Origin: Bombyx mori
Lineage: Eukaryota > Arthropoda > Insecta > Lepidoptera > Bombycidae
Length of the DNA stretch: 64,000 nt
Assembly (NCBI RefSeq): GCF_030269925.1
Contig: NC_085126.1
Coordinates: 6,388,501 to 6,452,500, forward strand
Reading direction: 5' to 3'
The notes below the pieces were generated by a model, which saw only the letters and a program-made list of their open reading frames with translations, did not search any database and was not told the DNA's origin. Shown one piece after another: positions 54,935 through 64,000 of the stretch (the stretch's first letter is position 1; each line of letters starts with the position of its first letter). The position numbers and the translations under genes were made by a program.

Positions 54935-55212
54935 TGTCCTTTGTCGAATTTTAATCTCAGAGCACTAAAAGAGACTTATGATGTGAATAATGAAAAATCT
55001 AAAACATTTACCGTGATTGGCTTGCCGAAGCGGCTCCGAGCGGCGCCGACAAATCACGAAGCGCTCCACACAGTCTCGCGACTCGCGTTCGCGACTAATT
55101 CAGTGTGTTCGTGACTGCCGTGCTTACTCCGCGTACCATTAAAATGAGCAATGCCGATATAATCCAAGCCGCCGAATTCATCGAACGCCGAACGTTCTAC
55201 GTGTTATGTTAG
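54935..55212 (+). other. Segment between block copies with a SID-like mini-ORF
   Basis: 54940-55005 repeats the SNFNLRALKET piece also found at 30980. 55144-55212 is a 22-codon frame starting MSNADIIQAAEFIERR and ending in TAG. Its first 16 residues resemble the Sin3-interacting N-terminus of Mad/Mxd-type Max partners (from memory). The region recurs, degenerate, at 59460-60060. Confidence 0.4.
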
Positions 55213-55671
55213 TACAGTGGTCTCGAACCTACCGATTTTTCGGTATTTGTACCGACATGGGCTCTGTTCTACCGAAATATAACGATTTTTCTACGATTTC
55301 AGAGTATATATGGAAATTCTACCGATTTTACATTTTTAAGTAGGTAGCCCTTTTCATTTAACTTTAATGTTACGGGGAAGCCCTTAATATTTATTAAGTA
55401 TGGATGGATCTAGTGCAGAATGTTCCATATATTTTGGGGAATACCCTTATGTCCTACAGCTCGATGCTATAAGGGGCTCTGGAATTTACCTGTCTAGTCT
55501 ATATAAACAGGAATTCGTTTAATTTTTTCATTAATTTTCTTAACTTTGAAGAGAGAGTAACTTTCCTAAAGAGTGCCTACAAAATAAGAGAAGTTCAAAT
55601 TCAAATTCAAATGTCGTCTGACGAAGAGCCAACAAGCACAAGTGCGAGTGTAAGAAGAGAAAAATATGTAT

Positions 55672-56121
55672 TTATTTTTTATTTTATTGCTTAGTTGTGC
55701 GAACGATCTCACAGCCCACCTGGTGTTAAGTGGTTACTGGAGCCCATAGACATCTACAACGTAAATGCGTCACCCACCTAGAGATATAAGTTCTAAGATC
55801 TCAGTATAGTTACAACGGCTGCCCTACCCTTCAGACCGAAACGCATTACTGCTTCACGGCAGAAATAGGCGGGGCGGTGGTACCTACCCGCGCGGACTCA
55901 CAAGAGGTCCTACCACCAGTAATTACGCAAATTATAATTTTGCGGGTTTGATTTCTATTACACGATGTTATTCCTTCACCGTGGAAGTCAATCGTAAACA
56001 TTTGTTGAGTACGTATTTCATTAGAAAAATTGGTACCCGCCTGCGGGATTCGAACACCGGTGCATCGCTCAACACGTAAGTATGCACCGGACGTCTTATC
56101 CTTTAGGCCACGACGACTTCC
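55672..56121 (-). repeat. Bm1 SINE, near full length with tRNA head
   Basis: From the T-run at 55672 to GACGACTTCC at 56121. On the minus strand the head has an A-box (TGGCCTAAAGGATAAGACG) and B-box (GGTGTTCGAATCCCGCAGG). ~450 bp, the best copy here for defining the family. Confidence 0.95.
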
Positions 56122-56127
56122 AAATGT

Positions 56128-56358
56128 GTGTATGTACAATATTATAGAAAAAAATGGGAAGAAGAGTTTCCAGACTGGCTCAAGATAGTCTCTTTCCTGT
56201 GTTGTCTAATTTCATCTTTAATATTTTATCACTTCCCCATTCATACGCTATCTATCGTTGAACGCATATTTTCACATATTAATCTTTTGAAAACAAAACA
56301 GCGAAATAGGCTGTCTACTGAATCAATCACTGTTCTATTACATGCAAAACGACTTTAA
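56128..56358 (+). pseudogene. hAT transposase C-terminal dimerisation region
   Basis: Open frame ending in stop at 56356-56358. SIVERIFSHINLLKTKQRNR then LSTESITVLLHAKRL is the conserved hAT C-terminal signature (ERxFS...K..RN.L). Upstream, KWEEEFPDWLKIVSFLCC may belong to the preceding part. The rest of the transposase has been lost, partly through the Bm1 insertion just before. Confidence 0.8.
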
Positions 56359-56595
56359 CACAGCTAATTGTTATGATTTTGAAATTAATTCGAAGATGAA
56401 AGCGGCTATGGCCAAAAGAATATTGGTATAAAAAATAATTATACTTTAAGTATGATTGTTATAAATTAGTCTGTAAGTTTTTTTCCCCTGTATAGTCTAA
56501 ATAAACGCATTTGATTGAACATTGTATTTTTTTGTCAAATACCGTTTTTGGGTTCAAATATACCGATTTCGCTCCAAGAAATATGACGTTCGAGA

Positions 56596-57074
56596 GACTT
56601 TTTGGCGGGAACGCGAGGTGTGAAGTTGTGCGATTTGTTTTGTCTATTTAGTGTTTCTTCAGGTTTAAATGTGTAATAACGGTGGTTTATTAACTGTTTA
56701 GTATCTGTGAAAGTGCACAAATTTGGGAAAATGAAACAAAGCCGTTGGACATAACTTTTACCACCATTTTACTGAGATTATATTTCATCACAAATCATCT
56801 CATTTCATTTAATTTCATCCCAGTTGATTAATGTCTCAAATTCTTCATTTTATTTCACTCCAAATTATTAATTTTCATAAAAATATTATCTCATCTCATT
56901 TCAATTTATTTCATTTCATGCCATGGCATGTTTTATATTAATCAGCTTCATTTCATAATATTATATTACTTTAAAAAAAATATATATATATATATATATA
57001 TATAGAAGATTAGACTGTATGGTGTGATACCTTTGACTTTCCATTTGGAAAAATAAAACTACTACTACTGTCAC
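56596..57074 (+). mobile_element. SINE-like retroelement with 12-bp target duplication and different 3' end
   Basis: TGACGTTCGAGA stands at 56584-56595 and again at 57075-57086, a perfect 12-bp duplication. The 5' end GACTTTTTGGCGGGAACGCG equals that of 6720. After a (TA)n at ~56985 it ends AATAAAACTACTACTACTGTCAC instead of the poly(A) of the other copy, so the 3' portion is from another source. Confidence 0.85.
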
Positions 57075-57099
57075 TGACGTTCGAGACCACTGTGTTATT

Positions 57100-57449
57100 T
57101 AATGTGTTTATTGCAGTTTATTGTATGTTTTGGTCATAGACCTATATAGTAGGGACACGACATATTGTTCTATACGTACAATTGCTTATATAAATAGCAC
57201 CCATTTTGAAGGCACATACATAAACATATATCTATCTCGTTCTTACTCAGCACTTTAACTCGCAGGAAAACAATATAACAGTATTTCAGTGCGTACATAA
57301 AATGAAACATGAATATACGTAAATATCTCCGTCTCCGTCTAATGAGGCCGAAAATCCGCCATGCTTAGCGCGCCAAATGTCATTGTCACGTCAGTTCGGC
57401 CGTCTGTTTTGGGTTGTACATTATTTATTGACTTTGATATCGATTTAAT
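57100..57449. other. Nothing recognised
   Basis: Mixed-composition DNA with a GC-richer patch (57330-57410). No gene seen. Confidence 0.35.
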
Positions 57450-57746
57450 ATGATTAATTATATAAAATTTCATAATTTATCATGCTTAAAACATACAAAA
57501 ATAATAATTAAAACGTATTTTATAGGATCTCAAGAAAGTCGATGCCCTAAAACTATTATCTATATGTATTTAAATTCATTATGGAGCCCTCATCCGAAAA
57601 ATCCATTTTTCGGTCGGAATCTATTGATCATGACACTAATCATAAATACCACTTTAAAATATGTCATCAAAACATATTTAGACATTCTGTTTAGATATTT
57701 CGGGAAAAAGGCTACCGACAAAATCTCTTCGGAACTATTTAAATAA
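57450..57746 (+). CDS. Unassigned open frame, possible terminal exon
   Basis: 98 codons to a TAA. An acceptor-like TTTTATAG precedes GATCTCAAGAAAGTCGATGC at ~57528. From there the frame reads GSQESRCPKTIIYMYLNSLW, PHPKNPFFGRNLLIM, then a hydrophobic stretch and KKATDKISSELFK, with AATAAA in the bases after the stop. It may be the last exon of a small gene, or chance; no relative in this window. Confidence 0.25.
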   Translation: MINYIKFHNLSCLKHTKIIIKTYFIGSQESRCPKTIIYMYLNSLWSPHPKNPFFGRNLLIMTLIINTTLKYVIKTYLDILFRYFGKKATDKISSELFK

Positions 57747-57904
57747 AATAGTTTTATTCCGCAGTGAGTAAAACACTATTGTAAATTTGTTAAATATTTA
57801 ATAATTAAGTGATTTTAGAGCGGAAGTCACAAGGAATGACGTTTGTAATTAATGAATAAATGTTCTGTAGGTGTTTTTTTTTCACGCGGTCCCTTGATAA
57901 GTTT

Positions 57905-57975
57905 AAAATTTGAATCACTCTCAAGCGAAAGTGATTCAAATGGTGCGGCGCACCTTCTTTGGGGTGCGCTGCGGT
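57905..57975. repeat. Two adjacent hairpins
   Basis: TTGAATCACT...AGTGATTCAA (57910-57939, 10-bp perfect stem, 10-base loop), followed after 5 bases by GCGGCGCACC...GGTGCGCTGC (57945-57972, one mismatch, 8-base loop). Confidence 0.7.
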
Positions 57976-58617
57976 AGTATGTTACGGACTTTAGAGTCAG
58001 CAAAACAATTAAAATAGATTGTTATAGTCTAAGAAAAACACGTACTCAAAATACGATAACATTTAGCATACTAGAAATGGACTGATGGCTTTGAACTACG
58101 CCATATCTTTATGTTTTGCGACAAACGACAACTTTATAAAATCAGTGTAGCAACTTTTAAAAATCATCATATCGTTTACTTGGCAAATTCGAAGGACGAA
58201 CTTGTCTTAGATTTCACCCATCTAAATCATATCATATTTGCACATAACAATATACCTACTTACTTCCCATTAAAGTATAAATTCTACAAATAAATAATAC
58301 TCAACAATATTTAAAATAAAATGAGCCAAGAACGTTTATCGATAAAACCTGATAACATTGAAATCTTTTGTACAGCACTAAAGCCGCCATGTTTTGTGGC
58401 CAGATGACGTCACAGTGGCACGAAATTTTGGTTGACGTTTCATTTCCATAGGTTTCCTACTTCATTGGTTTTGGTAGGTTTCATGCTTCAGTGGTTATAG
58501 GGTTTAATTTTAATGCAGTGTTTGCGCCTGCGTATTGGTTTAGGTTTTGTGTTGATTGTTGCTGAATTTTTGTTTGTGTCAATATTTTCATCTCCTTGAT
58601 AAATTCCTTTTACAATT

Positions 58618-61600
58618 ATGCCAAAAACTAAAGCTGAAAAGAATCGTGAATACTGGCGAAAAAAAAATGCAAATAAAATTAAAAAAAACCCCAAAAGTTC
58701 TACGGAACGTGTCCGAGAGTTTCGTGCTCGTCAAAAAAAGTTATTATCACATGTACAATATGAAATTATTAGTTCTAACATGAATGTGCCTGGTGTACAA
58801 AATAGTAAGTACTTGAATATTTTGTAATATTTTTAATACAAAATTTAATAAATAAAGAACAATGACCACATAATAATATGTATGGAATTCCGTCTTAAGT
58901 TGTTGCATAATAAATCTTTATTATTTATAGACTACGCTTTATATATTATCGAATAAAAGTGTTCGCTTCCCCATAATTAACCGGGTTTTCAAGTAATTAA
59001 ACCAAAACGGACATAACCTATAAATAATGTTAAGCCCACAAACAAATCATAAACATATAATCATAGTTTTCACACACCGACTTCTCATTATCAGATCCTC
59101 AAACATCAACATGATTACAGAATTACAGAAACTCAAGAGTTCATAAACAAAACATATAAACGTCCTGGCGTAATAAAACACTTATGTACGTAACAATTGT
59201 TGATGTACCTTATGTACATGTGTATGTACATATGTATGTGTATGTACATGTACACCTTGATGTATCTTAAAATCATAATTCCGGTCCTGTACAAAACATT
59301 TCTGTAGTGAAATTGATTGTAACAAATGAGAAAACTATTTCGATGCTATTTTGATTCTGCAACATGCAACTTTGCTAGATGACTTTTGGTCATTCTCCTT
59401 TAATATTTAATCATTAAATTTCATTATTATTTCTTACTCATAAATCACATGTATAACCTCATCAAACCACAAATTACGAAGCACTCCACACGGTCTGCGT
59501 CCCCAACAAGTTCAATGTGTTTTTGACGTCCGTGCATGCCGTGGCTCTATCCCGATCCTGTAGACCGAATGGTAAACGGTCGACGTCGCCCAAAGCACGT
59601 CATTACGGATCCTCCCGATCCATTAACGCTGCTTTTAGGACCACAAGCACCGGTCACCGTCCTCGTCGAACCTGTCGCTTGCGATGAAGGGCTCGACCAG
59701 CGAATTAACCCATAGACACAGCCCACTGAGTTTCTTGCTGGATCTTCTCAGTGGGTCGCGTTTTTGATCCCTGCGAAGCACTGCTCTTGCCAGGATCAGT
59801 GTTAGCAACACTCCGGTCTGGGCCCCGTGAACTCACCTACACACATTAGGGTGAAGCTGAAATAGCCTCAAGGCTATCAGCATAGGTAGGAAAAAAGTGG
59901 CTCTCGGAGTGCCCTGAGATACTTTTGTTAATAGTTTCATTGGAGTAAAGTTGAGTGTCGTTCGTGACCGCCGTGCTTACTCAGCGTATCATTAAAATGA
60001 GCATTGCCTAATTCATTGAACGCCGAGTGTTCTACGTGTTATGTTAGTATGTGTTTAATGCATGTGTTTGCGCCTGCTTATTAGAAAGTTTTAGTATAAG
60101 TGTGTTGATTGTTGATAAATTTTGGAACGAAGTTCCTTATTTATTTGTGTCAATATTTTCAACTCCTTGATAAATTAATTTTACAATTATGCCAAAAAAG
60201 CTGAAAAGAATCGTGAATACTGGTGGAAAAAAAATGGATATAAAATAAAAAAAAACCCCAAAAGTTCTACGGAACGTGTCCGAGAATTTCGTGCTCGTCA
60301 AAAAAGGCTATTATCACATGTACAAAATGAAAATAATAGGTCTAACGTGAATGATAATGTGCCCAGTGTACCAAATAGTAAGTACTTGAATATTTTCTAA
60401 TATTTTTAATACAAATTGAATAAATAAATTTTAATATTTAATCATTAAATTTCATTATTATTTCTTACTACTCATAAATCTACTTACTACTTATAATAAT
60501 GTGTATAGCCTTATTTATGTTTCTTTTTTTTTTAAGTGAAACTTGTGTATGTGAATATGTTTCAACAAAATAATCTAAATCTCTAAATTAAATCTTACTC
60601 AAACTAAGCATAACTAACTTGTTCCATTTTAACTAGATATCCTGAACAACCTTGCATTGGAAAGCTCTGAACATCAAAAGAATCATATATTGGTTTCGGA
60701 GAACCAACTGATAGATGAAATGAAATCAAATAAAGAACTCTGGACAAATATGAAGATGCATTTTGAAACTAACAGATTGCCATGGTAAGTAGCTGTTTTA
60801 AAGAATAATATGTATATAGATTCGATGCACATATAGTGAAATCCAGAATTTTAAACAGAGATTACAAGTAACTAATTAAAACTTTGTATTGATATTATTA
60901 TGATCTATTAATTAACTTTTATTGTTCTTTAGGTGGGTGAACGACCTCTTGATCCCACTTATGATATAACCTACAAAATGAACTGTTAAAAAGATAGCAC
61001 AAAATCTCTGTTTCTTATTAAATTGGTCATGTGAAAAAACGTCTAAATTTAGTTTATTTATATTTTTTTAAGTCAGTTTAACATATATAGAGTTATATAA
61101 TATGACAATCTAGTCAGTAATATCGCTATTCATCAGAGGCTGCAAATGATTTCACTGATTCTGGTCTTTCAACCACACTTCTCACGTATAGTCAAATTAT
61201 ACTAATGTTTCAAAAATATTAACAGGTACCACATGAAAACTGTAATACTGGACAAGCTGAAGACACTTTATGCGGCAGATGATAAAAGTGAAAATGTATC
61301 TGCTAAGGACCGAATGTCCCAGATGGATTGGATTATATTTGACTTTGCTCTCGTCCATGAGAAAATAGATCTAATTGGAAAAGTAAGTTGGCTGAATATC
61401 AAGTACAATACTAAAATAAAATTTTGGAAACTATTTGTACATACCCTACGTATTTTTTTTTATTGCTTAGATGGGTGGACGAGCTCACAGCCCACTTGGT
61501 GTTAAGTGGTTACTGGAGCCCATTGACATTTACAACGCAAATACGCCACCCACCTTGAAATATAAGTTCTAAGGTCTCAGTATAGTTACAACGGCTGCTC

Positions 61601-62857
61601 CGCCCTTCAAGCCGAAACGCATTACTGCTTTACGGCAGAAACAGGCGGGGTGGTGGTACCTTTGGGAGTCTGAACGACGGAGGGAAGATCTTCCACCGAG
61701 CGGGTGATATTTGCTCGGTAGACCGACGGTCCGAATGTTGTTGTTCGGAACTTGTATATATGCGCTTTATCTTGAAAATGTCGTAAGCGAGATTCAGGCA
61801 TCTGTCAATTATCTTGCGTTGTATGGTGGCCACAGTACCCACCCGCGCCGACTCACAAGAGGTCCTACCACCAGTAAAAGTATAGAACTATCTAACTTTC
61901 AGGATGTTATGAGATGTCAAACTCAGGACCGTCAGCCGTTGATTGATCTCTTCGAGCTGGTGACGAAGTTTGACATAGAGGACAGGTCCAGAGACAGTCT
62001 GGCCGGCGCCTGGACTGCGGCCACCGCCCTCTACAACTCGAGGTAAGCTTAAAGACGGCCTTCTGTTAAGACGCCTATGAAGCCTGGTCCTAACACTAAT
62101 GAGCTCCTTCAATGGAAGGGGGACAGAGTCGTTATCGATGTGGTATGTCAATAGCCATTCATCTTGAGACCACTTAGTTCGCAGTCTCAATTTTATTCTA
62201 TAGCAGATCGACTGCTCATCCTTCAAACCGGAACGTGTGTTCCTGCTTCGTGGAAAAATAAGCAGGATAGTGTTATCTATTCATGCAAGGTACATTAGAC
62301 CCTACCACCAGTGCATTCCTAATTTTATAAATATTTCTTGATTTTATAATACCAAAATAGACTGTATGGCGGTATCTGACTGTGGGGGCACACAAGAGTA
62401 TACCAGTAAAGTATTGTATTGCCTTAAATGAATCGTTCCTTTACAGGGGTCGTCAGTGCTCACCGATGCTACTGCAGAAGCGTTGGTATCAGCTGAAGGA
62501 GGTGACCAGGGAATCGCTATATGAGTACTGGTACGCCTCCCGCGAGAACTCTCCTATACCGGCCGAGTCTATAAAAAGACCAACCAAATTACAGAGAGCT
62601 GTGGCCCAGAAGTAAGTTTACATTTCCACAGGTCTCAAGTTATGTTTGTCATTAAGCTGCAGAAAGAATACCCACTGTTGGGTTTTTCCATCACAATAAC
62701 GGAGCTTTAAAACAAAATGATTTGTCATACATTGCTACCGACCGGGGGTGGGGTTAAACTTAAACAAATAGTACGATTAACGTATGTACGTACGTGACTT
62801 CTTTGTTTAATAAGCGACCGGACACCAAAAAAGGAATATATAAATTTTAAACGCTAG
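58618..62857 (+). CDS. Gene 1, copy C: basic N-terminus + Myb/SANT-like domain
   Basis: Exons 58618-58804, 60637-60784, 61226-61382, 61903-62042, 62447-62611 and a probable last exon 62815-62857 (TAG), ~279 residues. Phases agree across every junction. Exon 1: KTKAEKNREYWRKKNANK, then KSSTERVREFRARQKK. The SANT-like part (QPLIDLFELVTKFDIEDRS; WTAATALYNSR; QKRWYQLKEVTRESLYEYWY) is intact and keeps the tryptophan. The last acceptor is TTTAATAAG, weaker than TTTAACAG of copy B, so the 3' end is less certain. A second, frame-shifted exon 1 stands in the first intron at 60189. The window ends before any gene 2 copy C would appear. Function unknown; DNA binding inferred only from the SANT-like fold. 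Confidence 0.5.
58830..59459. other. Intron of gene 1 copy C with a GTATGTACAT-type simple repeat
   Basis: A (TGTATGTACA)n-like tract at 59205-59258; the rest is AT-rich with nothing recognised. Confidence 0.5.
59545..59900 (+). repeat. Jockey LINE 3' end with A-tail
   Basis: ATCCCGATCCTGTAGACCGA to ATCAGCATAGGTAGGAAAAA. It lacks the CCGGTGGTAGATT block (deletion at TTTTTGATCC|CTGCGAAGC). It splits the duplicated segment that is continuous at 55010-55212. Confidence 0.85.
60189..60377 (+). pseudogene. Second, frame-shifted first exon of gene 1 copy C
   Basis: ~85% like exon 1 at 58618, including ~90 bases upstream and the donor AATAGTAAGT. A 4-base deletion right after the start codon region (CCAAAAAAGCTG against CCAAAAACTAAAGCTG) shifts the reading frame. 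The downstream piece SSTERVREFRARQKRLLSH is still intact. The splice phase would also fit exon 2, so the pair could be alternative first exons, one being defective. Confidence 0.6.
61449..61880 (-). repeat. Bm1 SINE interrupted by an LTR-like insert
   Basis: T-run and TTGCTTAGATGGGTGGACGA at 61459, body to GGTGGTACC at 61660, then the insertion 61661-61834, then ACCCACCCGCGCCGACTCAC to CCACCAGTAAAAG. Lies in the intron between exons 3 and 4 of gene 1 copy C. Confidence 0.9.
61661..61834. mobile_element. Possible solo LTR (174 bp) with 5-bp duplication
   Basis: GTACC at 61656-61660 and 61835-61839 flanks the insert, which ends in CA and starts two bases before TG. It includes GATCTTCCACCGAGCGGGTG shared with 2518. 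The 5-bp duplication and end bases fit LTR retrotransposons. Confidence 0.5.
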
Positions 62858-63434
62858 TGGCGACATCCCTAATTAACGAACTGCCCATCACCCGCGGCTC
62901 CGAACTGCCCGCGGACAGTGGCGGAGTGCGGCACTATACGAACATCACAAAGCAGTCAGTGGCGGTGTCATGAGGGGCACTTTTGAAAGATTCACGCTTG
63001 CCACGCTCGGGCTTCGGTCTTCCATGAACAAATACCGCCAAAGGTTCTCTCCCTTTTCGGCATTTCAAGGTCGCTATATACCTGTCATGGTAATGGCGGG
63101 TAACGCGTCCGCGGGTGGCAGGGAAGCTCTGCGCTCGACCTCCCTGTCGATGCTTTGAGTATTGGTGGTGCACTGCTCTTGCAATGCATCGGCCAACAAC
63201 TCTGCCTTTTCATCGTTATACGGCACCTTTGAGAGCTTTACGCGCGCCGCGTTCAGAAGTAGGTCCTGTTTAAACAAATACCGTCAACGGTTCTCCTTAG
63301 TTGCTATTTCATAACCGCAGTATATATGCCGCGGCATTCTTTTGGCGGCACAGGTTCAAAGGCGACGGTCGCATATTTTAACTCGTACATGGAGGACAAG
63401 AGAAGATTACCACTACACGTAACGCACATACCTG
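62858..63434. other. 3' flank of gene 1 copy C with a jockey RT piece on the minus strand
   Basis: 62870-62975 is conserved in all three blocks (CCCATCACCCGCGGCTCCGA; one frame is open for 38 codons, GSELPADSGGVRHYTNITKQ). 63277-63090 on the minus strand encodes KVPYNDEKAELLADALQEQ, a jockey RT N-terminal piece as at 20230. Confidence 0.55.
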
Positions 63435-63565
63435 CCCGATCCTGCGGACCGAATGGTAAACAGTCGCCGTCGCCCTAAACACGTCATTTCGGATCCTCCC
63501 GATCCACTATCGCGGTCCACGATCTGCTTTTAGCTACCTCTAGCACCAGTCTCCGTTCTCATAAC
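63435..63565 (+). repeat. Jockey LINE 3' fragment
   Basis: CCCGATCCTGCGGACCGAAT to CTCTAGCACCAGTCTCCGTT, truncated compared with 20435 and 46870 by a deletion that removes the GATCCGGTGGTAG block. Confidence 0.75.
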
Positions 63566-63671
63566 CCTTAGCAACGTCCTCAGGTTTGAGCCTAAGTATA
63601 CAAAATTGCGAGTTAATCCGACGTTTTCAAGGGGGTCAAAATCACGTTCAAAGATTTCGTTACAAACACTT

Positions 63672-64000
63672 TTTTTTGTTGTTGTTGCTTTGAGGGATGG
63701 ACGAGCTCACAGCCCACCTGGTGTTAATTGGTTACTGGAGCCCATAGACATCTACAACGTAAATGCGACACCCACCTTGAGATATAAGTTCTAAGATCTC
63801 AGTTTAGTTACAACGGCTGCCTCACCATTCAAACCGAAACGCATTACTGCTTTACGACAGAAATAGGCAGGGTGGCGGTACCTACCCGTGCGGACTCACA
63901 AGAGGCCCTACCACCAGTAATTACGCAAGTTATAATTTTGCGGGTTTGATTTTTATTACACGATGTTATTCCTTCACCGTAAAAGTCAATCGTGAACATT
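63672..64000 (-). repeat. Bm1 SINE, running off the window
   Basis: Begins with T-rich DNA and GGGATGGACGAGCTCACAGC; body intact to the end of the window, where AAAGTCAATCGTGAACATT precedes the tRNA head. Confidence 0.95.

Larger units (their letters stand above)
55215..57092 (+). mobile_element. hAT element with CAGTGGTCTCGAAC ends
   Basis: The left terminus CAGTGGTCTCGAAC is mirrored by GTTCGAGACCACTG at 57079-57092. The flanking 8-mers TGTTAGTA and TGTTATTT are an imperfect duplication. Inside: the hAT C-terminal dimerisation domain, a near-full-length Bm1 and a SINE-like insertion. The repeated phrase ACCGA near both ends fits subterminal hAT motifs. Confidence 0.75.

Noticed and set aside
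56040..56121. A tRNA gene on the minus strand
   Set aside because: It is the tRNA-like head of a near-full-length Bm1 SINE, contiguous with the SINE body and tail.
1..64000. An endogenous DNA virus or bracovirus integration
   Set aside because: I found no capsid, polymerase-B or other viral structural genes; the CAGCTGAC field at 39.4 kb alone is not evidence.

Overview
This is eukaryotic, intron-containing, AT-rich insect DNA. It is almost certainly lepidopteran and most probably Bombyx (silkworm). The strongest pointer is the repeat content. About ten copies of a tRNA-derived SINE match what I know as Bombyx Bm1, and many truncated copies share one jockey-clade LINE 3' end (BMC1-like, named from memory). 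Lepidopteran-type Helitrons, mariner/Tc1 elements, a Bel-Pao element and RTE/R1-type LINEs are also present. Such dense nested transposons fit heterochromatin or a W-like region, but the sequence does not prove a chromosome. There are no rRNA genes, functional tRNA genes or CRISPR arrays.

Layout. 1-12 kb is a graveyard of transposons (gypsy pol, pogo-like, hAT, THAP, Bm1, jockey and a Tc1 element with long TIRs). 12.4-16.3 kb holds a largely open Helitron gene: a basic exon, an OTU-protease exon and a Rep exon. It has clean phase-compatible introns and lacks a helicase. 17-31 kb is the first copy (A) of a duplicated host-like block. 31.4-37.4 kb is a Russian-doll insertion: Bel-Pao containing a mariner containing an RNase H-bearing LINE, with an exact target duplication. 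38-41 kb carries TIR elements, a tRNA-SINE and RTE remnants. 41.5-53.1 kb is block copy B, which looks intact. 55-57 kb is a hAT with nested SINEs. 58.6-64 kb begins copy C, which runs off the window.

The part most worth attention is the block present three times in the same orientation. Its first gene ('gene 1') has a lysine/arginine-rich first exon like the basic exon found in the Helitron here. That exon is spliced in matching phase to 4-5 exons, two of which look like a divided Myb/SANT-like trihelical domain. The second gene ('gene 2') follows on the same strand and encodes a long acidic/polar protein I do not recognise. In copy B every exon of both genes is open with consistent splice phases. 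Copy A has an in-frame exon fusion, loss of a SANT-helix tryptophan and a premature stop. In copy B the basic first exon lies inside a 1.7-kb unit bounded by ~118-bp inverted repeats and is followed by a decayed Helitron OTU exon. This suggests a chimeric gene that acquired its N-terminus from transposon DNA.

All exon models are read by eye from ORFs, splice signals and inter-copy comparison. Names of repeat families come from memory of the families, not from a search.
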